A model generated the notes under the pieces. It did not search any database. It saw only the letters and a list, made by a program, of their open reading frames with translations, and was not told the origin of the DNA. A program made the position numbers and the translations under genes. Below, in pieces: positions 26,125 to 35,700 of a stretch of 64,000 nucleotides of DNA. Position 1 is the first letter of the stretch. Every line of letters begins with the position of its first letter. The stretch is taken from assembly GCA_034408895.1 (NCBI GenBank), contig JAWXCI010000030.1, positions 77,386-141,385 of the forward strand. The letters run 5' to 3'. The stretch comes from UBA4660 sp034408895. Lineage in GTDB: Bacteria > Bacteroidota > Bacteroidia > Flavobacteriales_D > Sanyastnellaceae.

Positions 26125-28617
26125 ATGAAATTATTTTCATGCCTGTGCGCTCTCATGCTGTTGGCTGCCTGTAGCCCCAGCAGCAAACTGCGCAAGGACC
26201 AAACCTTCTTCAAGAAATACAAAGTGGATGTGCATTCTGCCCAATCCGATCATCGCGTTTCGAAAGAAGACCTCGAGGCATTGGTGCGCCAGAAGCCCAA
26301 CCGCCAGATACTTTACATCAGGCTCAATCTTATAGTGCACAACATTTTCGCCCCGGGCGATTGGGATAAATACAACGGCAAGAGAACCGCAAGGCGTAAA
26401 ATCAAAAATGCAAAACGAATTGAACGCGGCAAGGAACCGAAGGACACGCTCGTAAAAACTACCCGCCACTGGCTTGCTTATACCGTAGGTGAGCCAGCGG
26501 TGGTGCTGGATTCCGTGCGCGTAATAAAGTCGGCAGAGCAAATGAGCATTTACCTGAAGAAAAAAGGTTTCTTCAAAAACGTGGTGTACCTTGAGGTGGC
26601 CTACCGCCATGGCAAAACAAAAAAGGCAAACGTCATTTACCACGTTTATCCCTGGGATGCTTACCGCCTGCGAAACATCCAATACCAAACCACCGACACA
26701 CTGCTGGAGGAACGGATGAATTACTTCAGGGCGAACTCCTCACTGAAGCCTGACATGGTGTTCGATCTTGATAAACTGGACGAAGAGCGCGAAGTCATTA
26801 CTGCCTACCTCAACAACCGCGGCTACTACGAGTTTACCAAGGAGTACATTACTTATGATGTGGACAGCACCATTGGCCAAAACCTCTGCGATATCACCCT
26901 GCGCATTCGTGGTGTTACAAGGGAATCCCTGCTGCCCACGGATACCGTTCTTATTACACCGCACCGCAAATATTTTATTGGCAACATCAACGTGCATACC
27001 CGTTTCAAGCTGCTGGACTCTGACTACGAGCCGGGCGATACCGCCAGGTTTGGCGACATTGCTATCCTTGGAAATTCAAACCTAACCATTTCCGACAAGC
27101 TGATTTTGTGCACCCTCAACATGGATCCCGGAGATTTGTACACCAAAGACCGCATTGATCAAACCTATAAGCGGTTTACCCAACTCAAGGTATTTCGATC
27201 GGTGGGTATCCAGTTGTTGCCGCGGCCCGGTATTCCAGCCTCACAACCACAGGTTCTTGATTGCAACATATTACTTACACCCGCTCCCAAGGCTTCGGTT
27301 TCCATTGATCCGCGTTTGATACATCGCGATGAAAATCTGGGGGTGTATGGCAACGTGAACTTCCGCCACAGAAATGCGCTGGGCGGTGCTGAAACTTTTG
27401 GTGTGCAGGGCACTGCCGGTTTCGAATCCACACGAATACTCACTGAATCTGTAGATGCAACAACGGGCGAACAGATTTCAGAAATCGTGCGTCCCAACAC
27501 CTTCGAGTTTGGTGGTGAAGTATCGGTAAAGGTTCCCCGTTTTATTCCTTTTGATTGCGACAGGTTTTCCAAATCAACCGAACCCTTCACTACCTTTTCA
27601 ACTTCCATCAACCACCAGTCGCGCCCTGAGTTCGAGCGTACACTTTCGCAATTCCGCGTGAGCTATAACTGGGTAGAAAATGCAACCAAGGTGAGCCGTC
27701 TCTACGTGAACCTTGCGGAATTCTCTATTATCAAAATAAACAAGACTCCTGAATTTCAAGCCTACCTGGACCAAATAGAAGACGAGTTTCTTTCCAATGC
27801 TTACAACAATCACCTCATCAGTGCCTCAGGCTTCGGTTGGGTGTTGAATACACAAAAACAGGAACGCCAGAAATACTACTTGTTCAACAAAAGTGGAATT
27901 GAAACCGCGGGATTTCTTTTAAGGAAAGGCTACGAACTTTCGGGAGCCGAAGTGGGCGAATCGGGTGGATATGAATTAGCCAAAATCCGTTTTGCCCAAT
28001 ACGTGAAATTCGAACAGGATTTTCGCTTCTACCTCAACCTTCAGACAAAGAATAAACTGGCAACACGCCTCAATGGGGGAGTGGGCAAGCCATATCAAAA
28101 CCTGGATGCACTGCCGTTCGAGAAAAGTTTTTTTGCCGGAGGTTCCAATGGTATCCGCGCATGGCGCGCACGATCGCTTGGACCCGGTTCGTACAGGGAC
28201 TCCACCTCACTTCAAACATTTAACGCTATAGGCGAAATGAAAATTGAAATGAGTATGGAATATCGTTTTGATCTAAGCAATACTTTCGAAGGTGCAGTTT
28301 TTCTTGATGCAGGAAATGTGTGGATGCTGCGTAACGATGCAAACAAACCCGGAAGCAAGTTTGAAACCAACCGTTTCATAAGCGAAATGGCTGTGGGCAC
28401 AGGCCTGGGTTTGCGCCTTGATTTCGATTTCTTCCTTATCCGTTTCGACTTTGGCCTGCAATTGAAAGACCCTGCAAAAATTCCTGGCGAACGATGGTTC
28501 TATGAACCTAAAACAGAGTACAACCAATTTCTCTCGCGATTCGATACGGATATCAAAACCCATTCGTATGGGTTTCCTCCTTTGATATTTAATCTTGGAA
28601 TTGGGTATCCGTTTTAG
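26125..28617 (+). CDS. tamL: TamL-type outer-membrane assembly barrel (TamA/BamA superfamily lipoprotein)
   Basis: TamL is the Bacteroidota form of TamA, a 16-strand Omp85 barrel of the outer membrane that carries a lipid anchor. The ATG at 26125 gives 830 residues with lipobox LLAAC (Cys16), which an upstream GTG start (26083) would bury. The N-terminal half contains POTRA-like repeats (up to about residue 430, including ILGNSNLTISDKLILCTLNM). The C-terminal Omp85/D15 barrel has FFAGGSNGIRAWRARSLGPGSY and ends FPPLIFNLGIGYPF with the terminal aromatic typical of BamA substrates. TamB is not in the window. The gene probably helps translocate proteins or lipids across the envelope. Confidence 0.9.
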   Translation: MKLFSCLCALMLLAACSPSSKLRKDQTFFKKYKVDVHSAQSDHRVSKEDLEALVRQKPNRQILYIRLNLIVHNIFAPGDWDKYNGKRTARRKIKNAKRIERGKEPKDTLVKTTRHWLAYTVGEPAVVLDSVRVIKSAEQMSIYLKKKGFFKNVVYLEVAYRHGKTKKANVIYHVYPWDAYRLRNIQYQTTDTLLEERMNYFRANSSLKPDMVFDLDKLDEEREVITAYLNNRGYYEFTKEYITYDVDSTIGQNLCDITLRIRGVTRESLLPTDTVLITPHRKYFIGNINVHTRFKLLDSDYEPGDTARFGDIAILGNSNLTISDKLILCTLNMDPGDLYTKDRIDQTYKRFTQLKVFRSVGIQLLPRPGIPASQPQVLDCNILLTPAPKASVSIDPRLIHRDENLGVYGNVNFRHRNALGGAETFGVQGTAGFESTRILTESVDATTGEQISEIVRPNTFEFGGEVSVKVPRFIPFDCDRFSKSTEPFTTFSTSINHQSRPEFERTLSQFRVSYNWVENATKVSRLYVNLAEFSIIKINKTPEFQAYLDQIEDEFLSNAYNNHLISASGFGWVLNTQKQERQKYYLFNKSGIETAGFLLRKGYELSGAEVGESGGYELAKIRFAQYVKFEQDFRFYLNLQTKNKLATRLNGGVGKPYQNLDALPFEKSFFAGGSNGIRAWRARSLGPGSYRDSTSLQTFNAIGEMKIEMSMEYRFDLSNTFEGAVFLDAGNVWMLRNDANKPGSKFETNRFISEMAVGTGLGLRLDFDFFLIRFDFGLQLKDPAKIPGERWFYEPKTEYNQFLSRFDTDIKTHSYGFPPLIFNLGIGYPF

Positions 28618-28631
28618 CTGGGGCTCTATAC

Positions 28632-28657
28632 ACCACCGCCCCTAAGGGGTAGCAGTG
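28632..28657. repeat. Dispersed CCCCTAAGGGGTA element, copy 1
   Basis: CACCACCGCCCCTAAGGGGTAG holds the short palindrome CCCC-TAA-GGGG after the tamL stop. Almost the same 19 bases recur at 44879 with the core ACCACC-N-CCCCTAAGGGGTA. A nearby ATAGC/GCTATCGGGA fragment (28658-28672) belongs to another dispersed motif seen at about 18020 and 53369. Confidence 0.6.
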
Positions 28658-28776
28658 TGCTATCGGGACGGCACCCCATGAACCATGAACCTTCAACCCT
28701 GTATCAACAACAGGCACAATGCTTGACTTAGCGCCCGCCTACTTTTACCCACAATACTAAAAAAACAATTTCATTC

Positions 28777-30405
28777 ATGAACAAAACCATTTCAATTCTT
28801 GTAGCAATGTGTATGGCTTTTGCCTTAGTTGCGCAAGACATCAAAACTGTTTCAACCAAAATTTCTGACGTCACTGTTTTCCTCAGTGGTGCGCAGGTGG
28901 TGCACGAGGGAAGTGTTTCACTCAAAGCCGGGGAGAACACCTTGAAGATCGAAAACCTCACCACCAATCTTGATCCCAATAGTGTGCAGGTGGAAGGCAA
29001 TCCCAACTACACTATTCTTTCAGTGCGCCACCAGATAAATTACCTGATGGCACAACAGCCCACAACGGAAATAAAAGCGGTGATGGATTCGCTCGAAGAA
29101 ACACAATTCAGTTTGAAGGAGCGCCAAACCATGCGTATGGTTTACAGTGAAGAGAAACAAATGATTTTAGCCAATCGTTCTATTAAGGGCAACGATGGAA
29201 TTTTGCTTCCAGAAGATTTGGCGGAGATGGCCGACTTCTTCCGCAGCCGGTTGAAGGAAGTGGAATACAAAATTCTTGAACTGAACCAGGAAGAGAAAGA
29301 ACTCAACGAAGAAATTACGCGACTACAAAATCAATTGAACAACCTCAACGCTCGAAGGGGACAAAACCCAAGCGAGGTAATCATTCTTGTGGATGCCGAT
29401 AAAGCCACCACCACCAACCTCAAAGTTTCTTACACCACATGGAGTGCAGGCTGGTATCCCGTTTATGATTTGCGTTCCGAGGAAATCAACGCACCCATAG
29501 AACTCATCTACAAAGCAAAAGTTTTCCAGAGCACCGGCAACGACTGGAAGAATGTGGATCTGACCATCTCTACCGGCAATCCATCTGCCGGAGGCCAGTC
29601 ACCGGAAATGTATCCGTGGTATTTGTACATCTATGACCCAAAACCAATTTATCGCAGAGATGAGGACAACGTTTATGAGGGTGCCCCACCTGCCGCAGCA
29701 GATAAATCAAAAGACGAAGAAATGTCAAGCGAACTCTACAACGAACAAAACATGGACACTAAATCCTTGGCTGAATACAACACCGTTCAAGCGAACGCTG
29801 TAAATGTCGAATTCAAGATCGGGATTCCATTTGATGTGCCGAGCGACAACCAGCATTACGATGTGGAATTGCAGCGCTCAAATTTGAAAGCCAACTACGA
29901 ATACATAGTTGCACCTAAACTGGACAACGATGCATTCCTTCGTGCACAACTCACGGACTGGGCGCAGTACAATCTGTTGCCAGGCGAAAGCAATATCTAC
30001 TTTTCTGGAACGTATGTGGGCAAAGGATATATTGACCCAGCCCTTGCTAACGATACGCTCAACCTTTCACTTGGCCGCGATAAGGGCATACAGGTGAAAC
30101 GCGAAATGCTGAAGGATTTTAGCAAGACAGGAAATTTTGGTGGAAAGAATCAAACCACCAAGGCGTATGAAATCACAGTGACAAACAACAAGAAAGTGGC
30201 TGTGCCTGTCACCATCGAAGACCAGTTCCCTATTTCTCAAAATGCAGACATAGAAGTGGAGCGCGAGGAAACGAGCGGTGGAGTAGTGGATGATGCCACC
30301 GGAAAAATCACCTGGAAGCAAATTATACAACCCGGTGAAACTGTAAAGAAACAAATCCGCTTTAACGTGAAGTATCCGAAGAAGAAGCTTGTTAGTGGTT
30401 TATAA
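28777..30405 (+). CDS. DUF4139 (MuiA-type) envelope protein
   Basis: The 542-residue protein has a cleavable signal peptide (to about ALVAQ). Domain order is DUF4140 (about 25-125: VTVFLSGAQVVHEGSVSLKAG), a coiled coil (140-195: RSRLKEVEYKILELNQEEKE onward) and DUF4139 (about 200-540: SYTTWSAGWYPVYDLRSEEI, KVFQSTGNDWKNVDLTISTG). This combination is the 'mucoidy inhibitor A'-like family, secreted to the periplasm or surface; the mechanism is unknown. It has a beta-rich C-terminus. It lies after tamL and ends at a hairpin with a convergent neighbour. Confidence 0.88.
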   Translation: MNKTISILVAMCMAFALVAQDIKTVSTKISDVTVFLSGAQVVHEGSVSLKAGENTLKIENLTTNLDPNSVQVEGNPNYTILSVRHQINYLMAQQPTTEIKAVMDSLEETQFSLKERQTMRMVYSEEKQMILANRSIKGNDGILLPEDLAEMADFFRSRLKEVEYKILELNQEEKELNEEITRLQNQLNNLNARRGQNPSEVIILVDADKATTTNLKVSYTTWSAGWYPVYDLRSEEINAPIELIYKAKVFQSTGNDWKNVDLTISTGNPSAGGQSPEMYPWYLYIYDPKPIYRRDEDNVYEGAPPAAADKSKDEEMSSELYNEQNMDTKSLAEYNTVQANAVNVEFKIGIPFDVPSDNQHYDVELQRSNLKANYEYIVAPKLDNDAFLRAQLTDWAQYNLLPGESNIYFSGTYVGKGYIDPALANDTLNLSLGRDKGIQVKREMLKDFSKTGNFGGKNQTTKAYEITVTNNKKVAVPVTIEDQFPISQNADIEVEREETSGGVVDDATGKITWKQIIQPGETVKKQIRFNVKYPKKKLVSGL

Positions 30406-30413
30406 AGTTTCGG

Positions 30414-30438
30414 GTTCTGAGTTTCGAGCACTCGGAAC
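30414..30438. repeat. GTTCTGAGT/ACTCGGAAC hairpin between convergent genes
   Basis: GTTCTGAGT (30414-30422) pairs with ACTCGGAAC (30430-30438) with one G-T wobble and a 7-base loop. It fills the 46-base gap between the DUF4139 and DUF4846 genes, which converge. It belongs to the same family as the element at 12721-12752, in the opposite orientation. Confidence 0.6.
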
Positions 30439-30451
30439 TATACTCTGGCAA

Positions 30452-31297
30452 CTATTCAAATCTCCTAAGAACCATTGCAGGAAAAGTCCATTCCATTGTT
30501 TCGAGAGAACCTTCGAACTGGTTGCTGTACCAAGGGCTTAAACTTTCATCATTGGGGTTTTTGATGATGTGTATTTCCTGCGCGGGCATGTAGCTCTGTG
30601 CAAGCATGAAGATTTTTTCCTGTGTTGAATTGTTCACTGCTATATCCACTGCGATTACTGCATGACCGGGAGAACCGCCCTGCACAAATACATCACCCGG
30701 TTGAATGTCATTCATGTCCACCTGCTTCAGCTCATTCGCGATGGAAAGTGTTCCGGCAAACATGAATACACGATCGAGGTATGCGCGAAAAGTTTTATAG
30801 TTCGAAGATGCCTCTGCGCTTTTTTCCCACCATGTTTTATTGCCATCCACTTTCAAGCGGTAGCCATCGCGCCACCTAGAGTAATCCATGCGGAAGCCAT
30901 TGGTCAGGTTGAAATGAATGGCATCGTAATGTTTTGTTTTCCACAAATACTCCGCGCGCAATCGTATGCAGGCGTCTGCACATTGCTGCAAATCTTTCGT
31001 CCCAATTTCCATATCAACCACGGCAACATGCACATGTTGCCACCCCTTGTCTTCACCTGAATAAAGCTTTACAGTCGCACCATCAGGTTTTAGTGCGAGG
31101 TTGCGGAGGTAACTGGTGAATGACAATGAATCGGCAATGATTCTCACAAATCCTTCGGGAACCGTGATGCGCGTTTCAATGGTATTTCCTTCCGGATTGA
31201 TGATGGAGGAATTGACAATCGCATCACTGTTATGAATCACAATGCCTGAACAACACAAAAGAAGAAAGGATGAACAAAGAGCAATTGCTGCTTTCAT
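30452..31297 (-). CDS. DUF4846 exported protein
   Basis: The ATG at 31297 gives 281 residues with a hydrophobic signal and lipobox-like LLLCCSG (Cys15/16), so it is probably a lipoprotein. The upstream reading (332 residues) would bury that signal. The conserved DUF4846 pattern is visible: FGEDKGWQHVHVAVVDME-like segment, QCADACIRLRAEYLWKTKHYDAIHFNLTNGFRMDYSRWR, and DIQPGDVFVQGGSPGHAVIAVDI near the end. The family is of unknown function. It is a lone minus-strand gene. Confidence 0.88.
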   Translation of the reverse strand: MKAAIALCSSFLLLCCSGIVIHNSDAIVNSSIINPEGNTIETRITVPEGFVRIIADSLSFTSYLRNLALKPDGATVKLYSGEDKGWQHVHVAVVDMEIGTKDLQQCADACIRLRAEYLWKTKHYDAIHFNLTNGFRMDYSRWRDGYRLKVDGNKTWWEKSAEASSNYKTFRAYLDRVFMFAGTLSIANELKQVDMNDIQPGDVFVQGGSPGHAVIAVDIAVNNSTQEKIFMLAQSYMPAQEIHIIKNPNDESLSPWYSNQFEGSLETMEWTFPAMVLRRFE

Positions 31298-31571
31298 TTT
31301 GGAAGATTTACGGTGTAATCGGAGAATCAGGAAGTTTATTGTTGAGATTAATTCATTCTTGCAATAACGTGTTTGGGATTTTGAAAAAGGGAAATTTTTG
31401 AACAATAGCGAATGCTCTTTCTTTAATTGTTCCTGGAAATAATATGGCAATTATAATTTTATTAATTGTTGAGAACTTGTAGTGCTGCCAAATAAATAAT
31501 CATTTACTATTGCCGGGCGGCAGTTAAGTCTGTTGCAATAGTGCCTTACCATTCTAACCAACCCCAACTAT

Positions 31572-32990
31572 ATGGCGCACTCATCGTTTTTGAGTTTGAT
31601 CTTTTCCACAAGAATTGGCCTTTCGACTGCTTTTGGGATGATAGCTAGTTCATTAATTGCACAAGAGCCTGCCCAACCCGATTCCGGGCTTACCCCAGCC
31701 GATCGCCCTGTTAACTTCTACTTATTTGATTATCCAAGCAATTTCCAAAACGGTTATAGCTGGCCAAGCCTCACCCAGTCTGTCCACAATACAGCGGCAA
31801 TTCATCAAGTGGTGAATACGAGCCTGCGCAGGGTATTTGAACCATTATCACCCCGCTGGGGAAAAGTGTATACCGGAGGTTCAGTTGCACTCTTCAATAT
31901 ATTTTATTCCTATCTGCCTACGGGCACAGCATGGCAACACCAGGAAGCGCACCGTGCCGTGCTTCGTTATTATGGTATTGACAGCTACAACCAGGCAAAC
32001 GATTTCAGGCTGTTCGAAAAACGCATAGCCACCAATCAGGTATTAGACCAGGACCTGATTGACCTCAAATTTGAGCATCCCGCAGAGTTTATCCGAAATC
32101 GTGGCCTTGGCCACGAGTCGCAGTTGGAAATGATAGAACAGCTGAAAAAGGACGCTTTCTATTTTAACACTCCAGGTTATGTAGATGCCATTCCTAACCT
32201 GTTGAATACCTACGTGGTTATTTCGTACGTAAATGAATTCAGGAAAGATGGTTATGATCTGGCCATTGATGAGCGCAATAAAGAGGAACTAACACCTGAT
32301 GTGCGCGATATCTCAGGAGTGGAGTTCACACCTTGGGTATACGATATGTTCCGTCCCGTCGAACCTTATTATGATTCCACTTTAACATATGGCACAGGTG
32401 TGGGCACACGCGGGCCTCATCCTTATGGCACCGGAGTGGATCGTTATGTTGGCGTGGAAGACCTAAGCCCCGAGGAGTTGGCCTACCTGAAAAAGGAATC
32501 AAACCTGGTGTGGCTCAACTTGCTTTCACCACACAATTTCGGTTTCGCGCGTTTTCGCGGCACTAATCCATTTAACAGCGAACCGATGTACTGGAATGTG
32601 GGAGTGGTGCACAATCTGGTGGCTTTCGGTCATGTGATTGACTTCAATTTTTTCTTCCAACAGAAAAAACTTAATCTCTTCTTCCAGTACCACAACTATA
32701 AAAACAAGGACAGCTATTTCCCCGGTGCCACCATTGAGGTACATCGCTACCCCATACGGAAGGTTTTTCTGACAGCCGCAATTGGCGGATGGTCGCAGCC
32801 CAAACTACAGTTATTCAGCGCACAATCAGGCACCACTGGCGGAATCATCAAGCTGGGAATAGCCTCGCGCATTGGCAACAAGCTGGAATGGTATGCTGAG
32901 GGTGACATGAAATCCGATGGATGGGTTTCCGGCTACCTCGCACTTAAGCCGCAGGCCCAGTTTCAATTTGGAATCAACTGGAAGTATTGA
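31572..32990 (+). CDS. Predicted outer-membrane protein with HxExH motif, unrecognised; first gene of the 31.6-37.7 kb cluster
   Basis: The protein is 472 residues with a signal peptide (cleavage about LIAQ, residue 30). I do not recognise a named family. An N-terminal segment (about 40-320) is globular and contains WQHQEAHRAVLRYYGIDSY, whose H-x-E-x-H arrangement could bind metal but is not a standard protease motif. From about residue 340 the sequence turns into alternating aromatic/polar strands (FNFFFQQKKLNLFFQYHNYK, KVFLTAAIGGW) and ends FQFGINWKY, as a barrel destined for the outer membrane would. It starts the five-gene cluster; the next gene begins 20 bases later. Confidence 0.7.
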   Translation: MAHSSFLSLIFSTRIGLSTAFGMIASSLIAQEPAQPDSGLTPADRPVNFYLFDYPSNFQNGYSWPSLTQSVHNTAAIHQVVNTSLRRVFEPLSPRWGKVYTGGSVALFNIFYSYLPTGTAWQHQEAHRAVLRYYGIDSYNQANDFRLFEKRIATNQVLDQDLIDLKFEHPAEFIRNRGLGHESQLEMIEQLKKDAFYFNTPGYVDAIPNLLNTYVVISYVNEFRKDGYDLAIDERNKEELTPDVRDISGVEFTPWVYDMFRPVEPYYDSTLTYGTGVGTRGPHPYGTGVDRYVGVEDLSPEELAYLKKESNLVWLNLLSPHNFGFARFRGTNPFNSEPMYWNVGVVHNLVAFGHVIDFNFFFQQKKLNLFFQYHNYKNKDSYFPGATIEVHRYPIRKVFLTAAIGGWSQPKLQLFSAQSGTTGGIIKLGIASRIGNKLEWYAEGDMKSDGWVSGYLALKPQAQFQFGINWKY

Positions 32991-33010
32991 ACCACCAAAA
33001 CCATTAACCC

Positions 33011-34099
33011 ATGAAAGTAAAAAGCCCTTTCCTGCTGTTGCTGTCACTTTGTGTCGGCACGTTGTTCAGTCAGGCGCAAGTGCAAACCAGCAACTCAGCG
33101 TTGCTTACCGGCATTTCCCTGAAGAGTTTTCATCTTATACCACACACTTCGAAGATTCGCGGGGACCTTCCTTCATTCTTTCAAATGCAACAGGAAGAGG
33201 ATGGAAAAAAGCGGAAGATGATGAATAGCCCCGGTTATGGCGCACTCACTGGTTTTGTTATTGGTGGCATTGGAGGTACTGTGCTTGGTCTCACTGGTAA
33301 AGAGTGGACATTGAAAGATGGAAGTGTAGTGTCACGCCCCATTCATGCAGTGGTAGATGCAATAATTGTGGGTGCACCGCTGGGCATAATGGGCCTCGTG
33401 TGGGGAGCAAGGAAGGATCGTTCCACACTCAGCCCCTCGCGCTGGCACGCTGCCATTGGCGGAGGCTGGTCCAGTGGCATGCCTTATCAAAGTATGCTCA
33501 ATGCTGCTGCCATCTCCGGCATTCCGCGACACATTCCGCACTGGTTCGGCTACCTGCATTATCCCAATGGAGAAAACTCAAGCACACCATATACCTGGAA
33601 CCTGAGTGTGGATTACAATTTCGCGAAACACTTTTCAGCCGGCCTGGCTTTCAACAATTTTGTGATGCAACAAGTAGTGGAGGGCGATCATCCCGATCAT
33701 GAAAACCCCTGGCACGATTACGAATTCGTCAAAGGCGAATCTTACAGCCTGGTGGCAGATTACATCCTGAACCCCATTAAGCCAGAGAACAAAACACGAC
33801 TTGTATTTGCCGCGGGTGCGGGTGCAAGCCTTCACCGCATGTTGGCAGGCGGTGTGCTTGGCGATGTGGAATATGAACAGAAAAAACTAAGTGTTACTCC
33901 ACACTATCGCGTCACGCTGGACTACATGTCCCGCAAATCACTGTCGCTCCAGCTTAAAGCAGGGTATAAGCCTTTCCAGACCATCAACGTGCCTGAGCAA
34001 ATTAGCGGAGATCAGAACCTGATAGCGCATACCATCAACATGCGCGCACTGGATGTTACCGTGGGGATCCGTTACCATTTCGATAAACTACCATTTTAA
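33011..34099 (+). CDS. Predicted outer-membrane beta-barrel protein, unrecognised
   Basis: The 362-residue protein has a signal peptide ending about FSQAQ. A short glycine-rich hydrophobic hairpin (GALTGFVIGGIGGTVLGLTG, about 77-96) is followed by a second hydrophobic stretch, and from about 150 by alternating strands (LSVDYNFAKHFSAGLAFNNF, RLVFAAGAGASLHR, LSLQLKAGYKPF) that end ALDVTVGIRYHFDKLPF, as porin-like barrels do. No family name can be given. It is 10 bases upstream of the M19-like gene and 20 bases downstream of the first gene of the cluster. Confidence 0.7.
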   Translation: MKVKSPFLLLLSLCVGTLFSQAQVQTSNSALLTGISLKSFHLIPHTSKIRGDLPSFFQMQQEEDGKKRKMMNSPGYGALTGFVIGGIGGTVLGLTGKEWTLKDGSVVSRPIHAVVDAIIVGAPLGIMGLVWGARKDRSTLSPSRWHAAIGGGWSSGMPYQSMLNAAAISGIPRHIPHWFGYLHYPNGENSSTPYTWNLSVDYNFAKHFSAGLAFNNFVMQQVVEGDHPDHENPWHDYEFVKGESYSLVADYILNPIKPENKTRLVFAAGAGASLHRMLAGGVLGDVEYEQKKLSVTPHYRVTLDYMSRKSLSLQLKAGYKPFQTINVPEQISGDQNLIAHTINMRALDVTVGIRYHFDKLPF

Positions 34100-34109
34100 C
34101 TACACCACC

Positions 34110-35669
34110 ATGAGCGACTTCGGAAATTTTGCAGATATACACTGCCATACACTTTTGAAATACGCAGCCAACAATTCTCCTGATTTATGGGATCCTATTG
34201 GCATGCCCCAGGGTTGGTTAGCCCTTGTATTGGGCATTTTCAAAAAATTGCCGCCCAGAAATACAACAGCCGATTTTAATACCCTGGCTCGTGGAGAAGT
34301 GCAGGTGGTGTGCGTGGCGCTTACTCCTCCCGAACAACGCACCTTGAAGTTTAAAGGCAACATACCTCAAGGAGCATTGAATAAATTTTCGTCATACATC
34401 GGCCGATTGCCCTTAACTAAGTTGAAGGAATTTCAGTCGGAAGCCTACGACCATCACAAGGAGTTATTGGCCGAAAAAAGATTATATGAAGGAGGGCAGA
34501 ATATCACCGGTAAAGTCAAGCTGCCTTCTATCGGCAAAGCGACCTGTAAGTACAAGATTTTGAAGAACGGAGCCGAATTGGAAAACATTCTGGCTGCCAA
34601 CCGTGCCAGCAACAATGCGAGAACTATTGCTGTGGTTTTCACTATTGAATCGGCACATGCGCTGGGTACAGGCCACATCAAGTTTAATGGTCAGCCCAAT
34701 AAGTTCAATGTAAGTGAAGACATTCTGCTGAAACGTGTAGATTCCATGAAGGGATTGGGAAGTGCGGAGGCTGCTGCCTGGAATTATTCACCCTTATGGA
34801 TGACGATGACCCACGTGTTCTTCAACAGTGTATGTGGATTTGCGCAAGCCATCGAACCCGGCTTTCGGCCCCTGCTTGATTACGCAGAACCATTTGCAGC
34901 AGGCACCGATGTGACAACACATCCGCCTGCCATCAACAAAGGGCTGACACCACTGGGTAAAAAAATAATCGAACGACTGCTTGGTATTGACGCGGTATCC
35001 ACGGCACGCGCCAGCAAGGGCAGGCGAATCCTGGTGGACATCAAGCACATGAGTACCCTTAGCCGCAAAGAGTATTACGCAATGCTGGATTCACATCATG
35101 CCGCGCATCCTGATGATATAATCCCCGTGTTGATGAGCCACGCAGCCGTGAATGGAAAACCGCTGCTGAACGAAAACAATTACAACCCGGGTGATACCGA
35201 TGAAGAATCGGAGAACAGCGATATGTTCAGCCCCAGGAGTATCAACCTCTATGATGATGAAATAGTGCGGATACATAAAACCAAAGGACTGATAGGCCTC
35301 ATTTTTTATGACCCCATCCTGGGCGGGCACAAAAGGAAAAAGAATAATATTTTCTGGGGAAGAGAGAAGTGGGCTGCCCTGTTTGCAGACCAAATTGAGC
35401 ACATTGTTAAAACAGTTTACAACACAAGTGCAGCAGACAAAAAAGAAATATGGAACCGCATAGGGCTGGGCTCCGACTTTGACGGCCAGATAAACCCGGC
35501 AGATGAATTTGCATCAGCCGAGAGGTATCCTGAATTCAGGATGGAGATGCGTACCTTCCTGAATGAAGCTCGCTTCGATCCTTACAGATCAAAAGGTGAA
35601 GTGGAAGGGCTGGTAAACAAAATCTGTTTTTCCAATGTGATTGAATTCATCAAGCGCAATTTAAAATAG
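34110..35669 (+). CDS. M19 (membrane dipeptidase)-like metallohydrolase
   Basis: The ATG at 34110 gives 519 residues with no signal peptide, so it is probably cytoplasmic. The metal-site motifs of peptidase family M19 follow in order: ADIHCHT (the family's first H-x-D is H-x-H here), TIESAHALG, MTMTHVFFNSVCG, GLTPLGKKIIERL, LVDIKHMS, PVLMSHAAVNG and the signature GLGSDFDG near residue 455. M19 enzymes hydrolyse dipeptides including D-residue and cyclised products. The first-metal ligand change and the added length against a typical 350-400 residues suggest a different substrate. It sits between an outer-membrane protein and a Bor-like lipoprotein. Confidence 0.85.
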   Translation: MSDFGNFADIHCHTLLKYAANNSPDLWDPIGMPQGWLALVLGIFKKLPPRNTTADFNTLARGEVQVVCVALTPPEQRTLKFKGNIPQGALNKFSSYIGRLPLTKLKEFQSEAYDHHKELLAEKRLYEGGQNITGKVKLPSIGKATCKYKILKNGAELENILAANRASNNARTIAVVFTIESAHALGTGHIKFNGQPNKFNVSEDILLKRVDSMKGLGSAEAAAWNYSPLWMTMTHVFFNSVCGFAQAIEPGFRPLLDYAEPFAAGTDVTTHPPAINKGLTPLGKKIIERLLGIDAVSTARASKGRRILVDIKHMSTLSRKEYYAMLDSHHAAHPDDIIPVLMSHAAVNGKPLLNENNYNPGDTDEESENSDMFSPRSINLYDDEIVRIHKTKGLIGLIFYDPILGGHKRKKNNIFWGREKWAALFADQIEHIVKTVYNTSAADKKEIWNRIGLGSDFDGQINPADEFASAERYPEFRMEMRTFLNEARFDPYRSKGEVEGLVNKICFSNVIEFIKRNLK

Positions 35670-35700
35670 ACACATTATCCTTAACCCAACTTCTTTCGCC

